Of a stretch of DNA of 5,503 nucleotides, positions 1 through 5,503 are shown piece by piece. Each line of letters begins with the position of its first letter. Within the stretch, counting starts at the first letter, position 1. Source of the stretch: an uncultured Eubacteriales bacterium (GTDB lineage Bacteria > Bacillota > Clostridia > Oscillospirales > CAG-272); NCBI GenBank assembly GCA_934500855.1, contig CAKSUH010000118.1, forward strand, positions 1 to 5,503, given 5' to 3'. Made by a program: the position numbers and the translations under genes. The notes below the pieces were generated by a model. It was not told the origin of the DNA, made no database searches, and was given only the letters and a program-made list of their open reading frames with translations.

Positions 1-4
1 GCTC

Positions 5-42
5 TCTCCCTCCAAGGTCTTCCCTTCTCCCTCCAAGGTCTT
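5..42 (-). repeat. Two tandem 21-bp copies of a purine-rich motif downstream of dnaJ
   Basis: The 17-bp block AAGACCTTGGAGGGAGA (minus strand) occurs exactly twice, at 26-42 and 5-21, with a 21-bp period, starting 5 nt after the dnaJ stop. No hairpin partner lies inside the window. If a dnaJ terminator exists, it must be further left. The core is shared with 4987-5013 on the other side of the operon. Confidence 0.8.
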
Positions 43-47
43 TCCCC

Positions 48-1196
48 TTACTTCTTCCCCTGTCCGAAAATCTTGCGGAAGAATTGTTTGTGCTTGGCGT
101 AGTTCACCTCGCCGCACGAGTCGGCGAACGCGCGCATCGCTTCCTTCTGCTTGTCGTTCAAGCCCTTCGGAATCTCCACATTCACGCGGAAAATCAGGTC
201 GCCGCGGCGGGAGCTGTTGACATAAGGAATCCCCTTGCCGCGCACCGTGAATACCGTTCCCGTCTGCGTTCCCTCGGGAATCGTATAAGGCAGCTCGCCT
301 TCCAGCGTGGGGACTTTGATCTCGGCGCCGAGCGTTGCTTCGGGAATCGTCAGCGGAATCTCGCAAAGCAGATTGTAGCCGTCCCGTTCGAAGAAACTGT
401 GCTTGCGGACTCCGACCGTGATAATCAGATCGCCCGCAGGTCCGCCGTTTCTGCCGTCACAGCCCTGCCCGCGCAGAGCGATCCGCTCGCCGTTGTCGAT
501 ACCTGCCGGAATCGAAACGGTCAGGCGCTTTGTTTCTCGCACCATCCCGCTCCCGCGGCACTTCGCGCAGGGGGTCTTGATGATCTTTCCCGCGCCGTGG
601 CAAGCCTCGCAGGTCGCCGTGGTCTGGAAGGACATCCCGCCCATGCGCTGAATCCGCTTGACCTGACCCGAACCGCCGCATGCCGTGCAGGTCTGCGGGG
701 TCTCGCCGTTTGCCGCACCCGTTCCGCGACAGTCGGGACAACGGCAGACGCGGCTGTAGGAAACATCTTTTTTCACGCCGAACGCCGCTTCTTCAAATGT
801 AACCGTTACGCTCAGGGCGATGTCCTCGCCCTGCATCGGACCGTTGCTCCTGCGCGACCGTCCTCCTCCGAACGCACCGCCGAACATTCCGCCCAGAATG
901 TCGCCGAGGTCGAAGTCCTCGAATCCGCCAAAGCCGCCGAATCCGCCGTTGCCGCCGCCCATCGAGGGGTCAAACGCCGCATGACCGAATTGGTCGTACT
1001 TCGCACGCTTGTCCGCGTCGGAAAGAACGGCATACGCCTCGTTCGCTTCCTTGAATTTTTCCTCAGCCGCCTTGTCCCCGGGATTCGCATCGGGGTGGTA
1101 TTTCTTTGCCAGCTGATAGTATGCTTTCTTGATGGTCCCCGCGTCGGCGTTTTTGTCAACGCCCAGAACCTCGTAGTAATCTCTTTTCTCTGCCAT
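48..1196 (-). CDS. dnaJ: Chaperone protein DnaJ (Hsp40, type I)
   Basis: This is a cytosolic Hsp40 co-chaperone that binds unfolded protein, passes it to DnaK and stimulates DnaK's ATPase. The 382-residue product has the full type I layout. The J domain spans about residues 5-71 with the HPD motif at 34-36. A Gly/Phe-rich linker covers about 79-112. Four intact CxxCxGxG zinc-binding repeats begin at Cys153, Cys170, Cys196 and Cys210. The C-terminal substrate-binding and dimerisation region follows. Length is normal for the family. I chose the ATG at 1196 because AAGGAG (1205-1210) sits 8 nt upstream. The GTG at 1226 would add 10 residues with no family match and would place that ribosome site inside the gene. 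It is the last gene of the operon within the window, 84 bp after dnaK, and ends in TAA at 48-50. No key residue is missing. Confidence 0.98.
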   Translation of the reverse strand: MAEKRDYYEVLGVDKNADAGTIKKAYYQLAKKYHPDANPGDKAAEEKFKEANEAYAVLSDADKRAKYDQFGHAAFDPSMGGGNGGFGGFGGFEDFDLGDILGGMFGGAFGGGRSRRSNGPMQGEDIALSVTVTFEEAAFGVKKDVSYSRVCRCPDCRGTGAANGETPQTCTACGGSGQVKRIQRMGGMSFQTTATCEACHGAGKIIKTPCAKCRGSGMVRETKRLTVSIPAGIDNGERIALRGQGCDGRNGGPAGDLIITVGVRKHSFFERDGYNLLCEIPLTIPEATLGAEIKVPTLEGELPYTIPEGTQTGTVFTVRGKGIPYVNSSRRGDLIFRVNVEIPKGLNDKQKEAMRAFADSCGEVNYAKHKQFFRKIFGQGKK

Positions 1197-1204
1197 CCGA
1201 TCGA

Positions 1205-1210
1205 CTCCTT
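1205..1210 (-). promoter_or_regulatory. dnaJ ribosome-binding site
   Basis: The minus strand reads AAGGAG, 8 nt before the ATG at 1196. It fixes the dnaJ start, because the alternative GTG at 1226 lies upstream of it. Confidence 0.8.
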
Positions 1211-1241
1211 GTGATAGTTCGGTCACACCGTAAACACCGCA

Positions 1242-1269
1242 ACGGGAAAGAGCCGAAGCCCTTTCCCGT
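1242..1269 (-). other. Intergenic dnaK-dnaJ hairpin with UUCG tetraloop
   Basis: On the minus strand ACGGGAAAG and CTTTCCCGT form a 9-bp stem, extended inward by a G·U pair and two GC pairs to a C(UUCG)G tetraloop. This gives 12 continuous pairs. It starts 11 nt after the dnaK stop codon. The sequence after it (TTGCGGTGTT) is not a U-tract, so it is a poor intrinsic terminator. A role as a partial terminator, a processing site or a 3' stabiliser of the dnaK message is inference. Confidence 0.75.
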
Positions 1270-1280
1270 AGATATACAGC

Positions 1281-3125
1281 TTATTGCTGCGAATGATCCT
1301 CGTAGTTGGCGTTGTAGTAGGTGCCGCCGTCGTTTCCGCCGTTGTCGGAACCTGCGTTGCCGCCCATGTTCGGGTCAGCGCCCTGCGCGCCCGCCTGCTG
1401 GCTGTACAGCTTCTCGGAAATCTTGTAGAATGCCTTTTCAACCGCCTCGGTGTCCGCCTTGATCGCCTCGGTGTCGTTGCCCTTCAGGGTCTCGCGCAGC
1501 TTCTCAATCGCATCCTTCACCGTCTGTGCGTCCGCCGGGTCCGCCTTGTCGCCAAGATCGGTCAGCGTCTTTTCGCTCTGGAAGATCATGCTCTCGGCGC
1601 GGTTGCGGACATCCACCGCCTCTTTCTCCTTCTTATCCTGCTCCGCGAACTTCTCCGCGTCCTTCACGGCGCGCTCGATGTCCTCTTTGCTCATGTTGGT
1701 GGAAGAAGTGATGGTGATGTGCTGTTCCTTACCCGTACCCTTATCCTTTGCGGTGACATTCACGATGCCGTTTGCGTCGATATCGAAGGTGACCTCAATC
1801 TGCGGCACGCCGCGGGGTGCGGGCGTAATGCCGTCGAGGATGAAGCGCCCCAGCGTGGTGTTGTGCGCCGCCATCTCGCGCTCGCCCTGCAGGACATGAA
1901 TTTCAACCGAGGTCTGACCGTCCGCCGCAGTGGAGTAAACCTGGCTCTTCTTCACGGGAATCGTGGTGTTCCGATCGATGATCTTATTGAACACACCGCC
2001 GAGCGTCTCGATACCGAGCGACAGCGGGGTAACATCCAACAGCAGCAGGTCCTTGACCTCACCGCCGAGCACGCCGCCCTGAATTGCCGCGCCGATTGCA
2101 ACGCATTCGTCGGGGTTGATGCCCTTGAACGGCTCCTTGCCGATGAACTTCTTCACGGCTTCCTGAACCGCGGGAATTCTCGTCGAACCGCCGACCAGAA
2201 GCACCTTGTCGATCTGGTTCACATTCAGACCCGCGTCCGCCAACGCCTTCTTGGTCGGAACCATCGTGCGCTCCACGAGGTCCGCCGTGATGCGGTCGAA
2301 CTCGGCTCTGGTCAGGGTCGCTTCAAAGTGGAGCGGTCCCTCCGCCGTTGCGGTAATGAACGGCAGGTTGATCGAAGTGCTGGTCATGCCGGACAGCTCG
2401 ATCTTTGCCTTCTCCGCCGCGTCACGCAGTCTCTGCAGAACCATCTTATCCTTGCGCAGGTCAATGCCGTGCTCGTGCTGGAAGCGATCCGCCATCCAGT
2501 CGATGACTCTCTGGTCGAAGTCGTCGCCGCCGAGGTGGGTATCGCCGTTGGTGGCAAGCACCTCGAACACGCCGTCCGAGATCTCCAAGAGGGACACATC
2601 GAATGTGCCGCCGCCGAGGTCAAAGACCATGATCTTCTGGTTTGCTTCCTTATCCATGCCGTAGGCAAGCGCCGCCGCCGTCGGCTCGTTGATGATTCTC
2701 AGCACTTCCAGACCCGCGATTTTGCCCGCGTCCTTGGTTGCCTGACGCTGTGCGTCCGAGAAATACGCCGGGACGGTGATAACCGCCTGGCTGACCGTCG
2801 TGCCGAGGTATGCTTCCGCATCCGCCTTCAGCTTCTGCAGAATCATTGCCGAAATTTCCTGCGGCGTATAGGACTTGCCGTCGATTTCCTTCTTATAGGT
2901 TGTGCCCATCTGCCGCTTGATCGAGATGATCGTGCGGTCGGGGTTGGTGATTGCCTGTCTCTTTGCAACCTGACCCACCATTCTCTCGCCCGTCTTGGAG
3001 AATGCCACGACAGACGGCGTTGTGCGCGCGCCCTCGGGGTTCGGAATCACGATCGGCTCAGAGCCTTCGTAAACCGCCACGCAAGAGTTTGTTGTTCCCA
3101 AATCAATACCGATAATCTTTCCCAT
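1281..3125 (-). CDS. dnaK: Molecular chaperone DnaK (Hsp70)
   Basis: This is the ATP-dependent cytosolic Hsp70, 614 residues, which holds and refolds proteins in a cycle driven by DnaJ and GrpE. The nucleotide-binding domain (about 1-357) shows the phosphate-1 motif GIDLGTTNS at 6-14, the second Hsp70 signature ([11 protein letters not shown], 168-178) and the third ([11 protein letters not shown], 311-321). The interdomain linker [10 protein letters not shown] is at 359-368. The beta-sandwich substrate domain and helical lid follow, then a Gly/Asn-rich tail from about 575 that ends in [10 protein letters not shown]. The segment between about residues 70 and 90 lacks the roughly 24-residue insert seen in proteobacterial DnaK, a monoderm signature. 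The start ATG at 3125 has GGAGGG (3133-3138) 7 nt upstream. It lies 62 bp after grpE and is expected to be under HrcA/CIRCE control through operon readthrough. Nothing is broken. Confidence 0.99.
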   Translation of the reverse strand: MGKIIGIDLGTTNSCVAVYEGSEPIVIPNPEGARTTPSVVAFSKTGERMVGQVAKRQAITNPDRTIISIKRQMGTTYKKEIDGKSYTPQEISAMILQKLKADAEAYLGTTVSQAVITVPAYFSDAQRQATKDAGKIAGLEVLRIINEPTAAALAYGMDKEANQKIMVFDLGGGTFDVSLLEISDGVFEVLATNGDTHLGGDDFDQRVIDWMADRFQHEHGIDLRKDKMVLQRLRDAAEKAKIELSGMTSTSINLPFITATAEGPLHFEATLTRAEFDRITADLVERTMVPTKKALADAGLNVNQIDKVLLVGGSTRIPAVQEAVKKFIGKEPFKGINPDECVAIGAAIQGGVLGGEVKDLLLLDVTPLSLGIETLGGVFNKIIDRNTTIPVKKSQVYSTAADGQTSVEIHVLQGEREMAAHNTTLGRFILDGITPAPRGVPQIEVTFDIDANGIVNVTAKDKGTGKEQHITITSSTNMSKEDIERAVKDAEKFAEQDKKEKEAVDVRNRAESMIFQSEKTLTDLGDKADPADAQTVKDAIEKLRETLKGNDTEAIKADTEAVEKAFYKISEKLYSQQAGAQGADPNMGGNAGSDNGGNDGGTYYNANYEDHSQQ

Positions 3126-3132
3126 AATAAAT

Positions 3133-3138
3133 CCCTCC
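3133..3138 (-). promoter_or_regulatory. dnaK ribosome-binding site with an adjoining small hairpin
   Basis: The minus strand reads GGAGGG, 7 nt before the dnaK ATG. Immediately 5' of it, with no gap, is a 5-bp stem GTATC/GATAC with a TGTT loop (3139-3152). The stem does not cover the ribosome site. Whether it matters for translation or mRNA stability is unknown. Confidence 0.7.
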
Positions 3139-3187
3139 GTATCAACAGATACTCTTAATTATTATCATTTGAATCTATCATCAACAC

Positions 3188-3754
3188 TCAGTTTGCGACT
3201 TTTACCATCGCGTACCGAATGACCTTGCCGTCCTTTTGGTATCCCTTCTGGAACACCTCAACGATTGCAGACTCTCCGAGGCTGTCATCCTCAATATGCA
3301 TCACTGCATTGTGCAGATTCGGATCGAAATGATCCGTTTCCACTTCGGTCACGCCGAGCTTTTCAAACGCTGCGCGGCATTCCTTCAGCGTCATCTCCAC
3401 GCCTTTTTTCAGCCCGTCAAGCTGATCGCATTTCTCCGCCCGCTCCAGATTGTCCAGAACCGGCAGGAGCACCTTCACGCAGTCGCTGTAAGCGTCGGTG
3501 TAAATGCCCTCTTTTTCCTTTGCGCTCCGCTTTCGGAAGTTGTCGTATTCCGCCATCATGCGCAGGTATTTGTCATTCTCCGCCGCCGAGGCTTCCTTTG
3601 CCGCTTCCAATTGCTTTTTCAGCTCCGCGACCTCGTTTTCCAGCTTCTTCAGTCGCTTTTTTGCATCCTTCTCTTTATTTTCATTCTTTACGGAGTCCGT
3701 CTGCGGCATTTCCTTTTCCGCCGTGGCGCTCCCGTTTTTTTCTTCATTGCTCAT
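3188..3754 (-). CDS. grpE: Nucleotide exchange factor GrpE
   Basis: GrpE is a homodimeric cytosolic factor that opens DnaK's nucleotide cleft to release ADP, so the chaperone can rebind ATP and drop its substrate. The 188-residue product begins with a charged, low-complexity segment (1-30). A Lys/Glu/Leu-rich stretch follows (about 32-75), as expected for the long dimeric coiled coil. The conserved four-helix and beta-domain part comes next: LLPVLDNLERA at 96-106, and the C-terminal signature with HFDPNLHNAV (142-151), VFQKGY (167-172) and KVIRYAMVKV (177-186). I chose the ATG at 3754, with GAGGGAG (3764-3770) 9 nt upstream. A GTG at 3778 is in frame, but that start would put the ribosome site inside the coding region. 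The chosen start overlaps the 3' end of hrcA by 11 bp, which suggests translational coupling. The stop is TGA at 3188-3190. Confidence 0.97.
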   Translation of the reverse strand: MSNEEKNGSATAEKEMPQTDSVKNENKEKDAKKRLKKLENEVAELKKQLEAAKEASAAENDKYLRMMAEYDNFRKRSAKEKEGIYTDAYSDCVKVLLPVLDNLERAEKCDQLDGLKKGVEMTLKECRAAFEKLGVTEVETDHFDPNLHNAVMHIEDDSLGESAIVEVFQKGYQKDGKVIRYAMVKVAN

Positions 3755-4823
3755 TGGGGCTTTCTCCCTCGCTTTCACTCGTTTGTTTCGACCGTATGAT
3801 GTCCTCGATGTTTCCGCTCAGCCCCTGCAGGGTTGCAAGCACCTTTGCGTAGTCCATCCGTCTCGGTCCCAGCACGCCGATGGCGCCCAGCGTTTTTCCG
3901 TCCTTGACGATCGGCTTAAAGACCAGTGCGGAGTTGTTCATAACCTCCACGCGGCTCTCCGACCCGATCAGAACATTGATATCATCGCCCGCCTGACTGC
4001 GCGAGACCAGATCGAGGATGTCCTCCTTTTTCTCCAGTGCGCCGAGCAGTTCCTGAAACTGTCCTCTGTCGCTGTACTCGGGATATTGGAGCAGGTGGTT
4101 AATACCGCTGACCTTCATTTCTCCTTCGTCCGCTTCCCGGAGCAGTTCGTAAATGACCTTGACGGTCTGCCCTGCCAGCGCGGCGTTCTCTCCGAGGTCA
4201 TTCTCCATTTCCATAATGGTGGAAAGTGTGATGCGGTCGGCAGTCAGTCCGGGCAGGTAGCGGTTGAGCGTTTCGGTCAGCGCCTCAACCGTCTCCTGCG
4301 CAACGGGCAGGCTCGGATGAATATGCTTGGTCTTGACGCTCCCCGTTGAGAGAACCGCAACCAGAATGAAGTGGTCGCTCTCCAGATAGATGCCCTCGAA
4401 CTTCATGACGGTCACCGACCCGAGTTTGGGGCGCACCGCAAATCCCGTATAATTGGTCAGCGAGGACGCAAGATTGGAAGCAGCCGTCAGGATCTGGTCC
4501 AATTCTCCCATTTTGACCCGCAACAGGTGATTGATCTGTGCGATCTCGCCCGCCGTCATGGCGTAATGCTCCAAAAGGGAGTTGACATAGAACCGATAGC
4601 CCATCTCGCTCGGGACGCGTCCCGCCGAGGCATGGGGTTGCTCGAGGTATCCCATCTCCTCCAGTTCCGCCATTTCGTTTCGGACAGTCGCGGAGGAGCA
4701 CCCGAGCTGTCCCGTTTGGAGGACCGCTTTGGACCCGACCGGTTCTCCGCCTTCGATATGTGCGTCGACCACCGCTTTGAGTATCTGCTTTTTCCGCTCG
4801 CTCAATTCCTTCGGTTCCAACAT
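3744..4823 (-). CDS. hrcA: Heat-inducible transcription repressor HrcA
   Basis: HrcA is the DNA-binding repressor of class I heat-shock genes. It binds the CIRCE operator and in characterised species depends on the GroE chaperonin for activity. The 359-residue product starts with a winged-helix domain (about 5-75), including PVGSKAV (28-34) and the recognition-helix region SSATVRNEMAELEEMGYL (43-60), then SAGRVPSEMGYRFYV (66-80). The middle is the GAF-like dimerisation and inserted domain. The C-terminal family motif GAIGVLGPRRMDYAKV is at 313-328. I prefer the ATG at 4823 because AAGGAGG (4829-4835) lies 5 nt upstream. An in-frame ATG at 4853 abuts the operator, would add 10 basic residues and has no ribosome site of its own. 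The last roughly 14 residues are polar (Ser/Glu-rich), and their codons contain the grpE ribosome-binding site and start. It is autoregulated through the perfect CIRCE 31 bp upstream. Confidence 0.98.
   Translation of the reverse strand: MLEPKELSERKKQILKAVVDAHIEGGEPVGSKAVLQTGQLGCSSATVRNEMAELEEMGYLEQPHASAGRVPSEMGYRFYVNSLLEHYAMTAGEIAQINHLLRVKMGELDQILTAASNLASSLTNYTGFAVRPKLGSVTVMKFEGIYLESDHFILVAVLSTGSVKTKHIHPSLPVAQETVEALTETLNRYLPGLTADRITLSTIMEMENDLGENAALAGQTVKVIYELLREADEGEMKVSGINHLLQYPEYSDRGQFQELLGALEKKEDILDLVSRSQAGDDINVLIGSESRVEVMNNSALVFKPIVKDGKTLGAIGVLGPRRMDYAKVLATLQGLSGNIEDIIRSKQTSESEGESPNEQ
3764..3770 (-). promoter_or_regulatory. grpE ribosome-binding site inside hrcA
   Basis: The minus strand reads GAGGGAG, 9 nt before the ATG at 3754. 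It is embedded in the last codons of hrcA, so ribosomes finishing hrcA pass over it. It decides against the in-frame GTG start at 3778. Confidence 0.7.
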
Positions 4824-4828
4824 CGACC

Positions 4829-4835
4829 CCTCCTT
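4829..4835 (-). promoter_or_regulatory. hrcA ribosome-binding site
   Basis: The minus strand reads AAGGAGG, ending 5 nt before the ATG at 4823. This strong site decides the hrcA start against the in-frame ATG at 4853. Confidence 0.85.
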
Positions 4836-4854
4836 CCTTCTCTTTTTCGGCATT

Positions 4855-4881
4855 TTAGCACTCTAAACATCCGAGTGCTAA
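4855..4881 (-). promoter_or_regulatory. CIRCE operator (HrcA binding site)
   Basis: The arms TTAGCACTC (4855-4863) and GAGTGCTAA (4873-4881) are perfectly complementary and separated by exactly 9 nt, matching the consensus CIRCE element in every arm position. It lies a few bases downstream of the predicted transcription start and upstream of the hrcA ribosome site, so it would sit in the 5' leader, its usual place. HrcA bound here would block transcription of hrcA, grpE, dnaK and dnaJ. Confidence 0.99.
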
Positions 4882-4892
4882 TCTATGGTATC

Positions 4893-4921
4893 AATTTACC
4901 ACTTTTTCAGCGTTTTGTCAA
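4893..4921 (-). promoter_or_regulatory. Sigma-A type promoter of the hrcA operon
   Basis: Read on the minus strand there is a perfect -35 TTGACA (4916-4921), a 17-nt spacer and a -10-like TAAATT (4893-4898, 4 of 6 consensus). The predicted start is near 4886, which places CIRCE at roughly +5 to +31. This is the only good promoter seen for the operon. The exact -10 and start site are inferred. Use of a housekeeping sigma factor fits regulation by a repressor alone. Confidence 0.85.
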
Positions 4922-4967
4922 GGGCTTTTGCAAATTTTCTTATGAACTTTTTGTAAACATCTCGCCC

Positions 4968-4976
4968 GAGTGCTAA
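4968..4976. promoter_or_regulatory. Orphan CIRCE half-site upstream of the promoter
   Basis: An exact GAGTGCTAA arm lies 95 bp to the right of the matching arm of the true CIRCE. The opposite arm at the correct 9-nt distance (4950-4958) matches only 5 of 9 positions. Both arms are preceded on the plus strand by TAAACATC, so this looks like a decayed duplicate of the operator. It lies about 80-90 bp upstream of the predicted start. HrcA binding here is unproven. Confidence 0.5.
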
Positions 4977-4986
4977 TTCGGGGTGA

Positions 4987-5013
4987 AAAGACCTTGGGAA
5001 AACCTTGGAGGGA
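4987..5013 (+). repeat. Flank motif shared with the dnaJ 3' end, opposite orientation
   Basis: The plus strand carries AAAGACCTTGG (4987-4997) followed by ACCTTGGAGGGA (5002-5013), so ACCTTGG recurs with an 11-bp period. Both strings also occur exactly on the minus strand in 7-43. The two flanks therefore carry the same motif, both reading outward from the operon. Confidence 0.7.
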
Positions 5014-5176
5014 TTCGGAGGTGCGGATTTATTGCAAAGTGCGGCTTCGCGCCCGTTTGGTGGGTGGAATATGTGGAGTGACGCGGGGTCGCACTCTGTG
5101 GATTTCGACCTTGAAGTGAGCGTCTATCATTAGGAATAATGTTACTTGTTGACTGCTACCATAGATTTTTACATGG
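5014..5176. other. Intergenic stretch with no recognisable gene
   Basis: No open frame here has a convincing ribosome site or family resemblance. There are small inverted repeats: GGTCG/CGACC (5087-5091 and 5106-5110), and ACCAT/ATGGT flanking a short T-rich loop just before the repeat array (about 5158-5177). It may contain diverged repeat material, but I could not align it convincingly with the units that follow. Confidence 0.5.
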
Positions 5177-5297
5177 TGCCGAGATCCTGCCTGCGGGCGT
5201 TTGCTCAAAGATGACACGGAGGTGGGTTGTTTCGTGAGGGATAGAAAATAGTCTTTGATAGAGACTCTCTGCCTGTCTATGCTCTCCCTTGCGTGAG
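5177..5297. repeat. Tandem intergenic repeat, unit 1 (121 bp)
   Basis: The first 47 bp (from TGCCGAGATC to GACACGGAGGT) match unit 2 at 44 positions. The rest is looser but keeps GGGATAGAA and AGTCTTTGA. It contains a small GCC/GGC hairpin (about 5189-5198). A larger inverted repeat has outer arms 5233-5241 and 5285-5293 (9 pairs, two of them G·U) and inner arms ATAGA (5258-5262) and TCTAT (5276-5280). The GAGATCC...GATGACA head resembles short intergenic repeats common in bacterial genomes. That resemblance comes from memory, not a search. Confidence 0.8.
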
Positions 5298-5414
5298 TGC
5301 CGAGATCCCGCCTGCTGGCGTTTGCTCAGAGATGACACGGAGGTTGATGTTGCGTGTGGGATAGAATTTTAGTCTTTGACAGAGAGAATTGAATGTCTGT
5401 GCGCCCTTACGCAC
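5298..5414. repeat. Tandem intergenic repeat, unit 2 (117 bp)
   Basis: It follows unit 1 directly. It has the same head with a CGCC/GGCG hairpin (5309-5320). The outer inverted arms are at 5352-5360 and 5404-5412, with one T/T mismatch, and the inner arms are ACAGA (5379-5383) and TCTGT (5396-5400). Relative to unit 1 an inner T-A pair has become C-G and an outer T·G pair has become T-A, so pairing is kept while sequence changes. Confidence 0.8.
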
Positions 5415-5437
5415 TGCCGAGATCCCGCCTGCTGGCG
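5415..5437. repeat. Tandem intergenic repeat, unit 3 (truncated head)
   Basis: These 23 bp are identical to the first 23 bp of unit 2, including the CGCC-TGCT-GGCG hairpin, and the match then stops abruptly. The following sequence is unrelated to units 1 and 2. Confidence 0.75.
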
Positions 5438-5503
5438 CCCCTGCGGGGTTCGACTCCGCGGCAATGGTTGGTTTCTGCGGTCGCCGTTGCACCGTTGTGC
5501 CGC
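5438..5503. other. GC-rich inverted-repeat tail after the repeat array, no gene seen
   Basis: Competing small stems are visible: CCCC-TGC-GGGG (5438-5448), GCGG/CCGC (5443-5446 and 5456-5459), and GCAATGG/CCGTTGC (5461-5467 and 5484-5490, one G·U). The window ends here. I see no coding signal. Confidence 0.5.

Noticed and set aside
84..1214. Long plus-strand open frame across dnaJ (376 residues)
   Set aside because: It is an antisense shadow of an unmistakable dnaJ, produced by GC-rich codons. It has no ribosome site or family resemblance.
1197..1226. Ten-residue extension of DnaJ from a GTG at 1226
   Set aside because: The ribosome site for the ATG at 1196 lies inside the extension, and family proteins begin near the chosen Met.
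1242..1269. Intrinsic terminator after dnaK
   Set aside because: The stem is strong but no U-tract follows, so I call it a hairpin of unknown role rather than a terminator.
1284..3158. Long plus-strand open frame across dnaK (624 residues)
   Set aside because: It is an antisense shadow of dnaK, Arg/Leu/Val-rich with no recognisable domain. Antisense frames over dnaK are a well-known source of false predictions.
3155..3187. Internal promoter in the grpE-dnaK gap
   Set aside because: The best pair, TTGATG with TAATTA at 17 nt, matches the -10 consensus at only two positions. The AT-richness alone explains it.
3504..4349. Plus-strand frame spanning parts of grpE and hrcA
   Set aside because: It crosses two well-supported minus-strand genes and shows biased composition (Ser/Phe-rich at its start) with no motif.
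4824..4853. Ten-residue N-terminal extension of HrcA from the ATG at 4853
   Set aside because: This ATG abuts CIRCE and has no ribosome site of its own. A strong AAGGAGG lies just upstream of the ATG at 4823.
5177..5437. CRISPR array
   Set aside because: The units are 117-121 bp and diverged over their whole length. There are no short exact repeats separated by unique spacers.
5443..5465. tRNA T-arm-like GGTTCGACTCC
   Set aside because: The T stem has a mismatch, and no matching acceptor, D or anticodon arms lie upstream. It reads better as part of a palindromic repeat.

Overview
The window holds a complete class I heat-shock (CIRCE/HrcA) operon, read entirely on the minus strand: hrcA, grpE, dnaK, dnaJ, from position 4823 down to 48. 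The gene order, the CIRCE operator, and a DnaK that lacks the roughly 24-residue N-terminal insert of Gram-negative DnaKs all point to a monoderm Bacillota. GC-rich coding sequence, strong Shine-Dalgarno sites and protein sequences close to Gram-positive family members suggest a GC-rich member of the Clostridia. No genus can be named from this window.

Region by region. Positions 1-47 lie downstream of dnaJ and carry two tandem 21-bp copies of a purine-rich motif. dnaJ (48-1196) is separated from dnaK (1281-3125) by an 84-bp gap with a perfect-looking UUCG-tetraloop hairpin. grpE (3188-3754) lies 62 bp before dnaK, and its start overlaps the end of hrcA (3744-4823) by 11 bp. Upstream of hrcA are a perfect CIRCE inverted repeat (4855-4881), a sigma-A type promoter (-35 at 4916-4921, -10 at 4893-4898) and an orphan CIRCE half-site (4968-4976). 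From about 4977 to 5503 I see no credible gene. This stretch contains a flank motif shared with the other end of the operon and a tandem array of 117-121-bp repeats with internal inverted repeats.

How it works together: HrcA binds CIRCE just downstream of the transcription start and represses the whole operon. DnaK is the ATP-driven Hsp70 chaperone, DnaJ delivers substrates and stimulates ATP hydrolysis, and GrpE exchanges the nucleotide. Heat-damaged protein is expected to draw chaperones away from HrcA and so relieve repression.

The genes themselves are ordinary and intact. I found no undescribed protein system. The parts worth a second look are non-coding: the structured tandem repeats at 5177-5437, the matching motif in opposite orientation at both ends of the operon, the second CIRCE-like half-site, and the dnaK-dnaJ intergenic hairpin.
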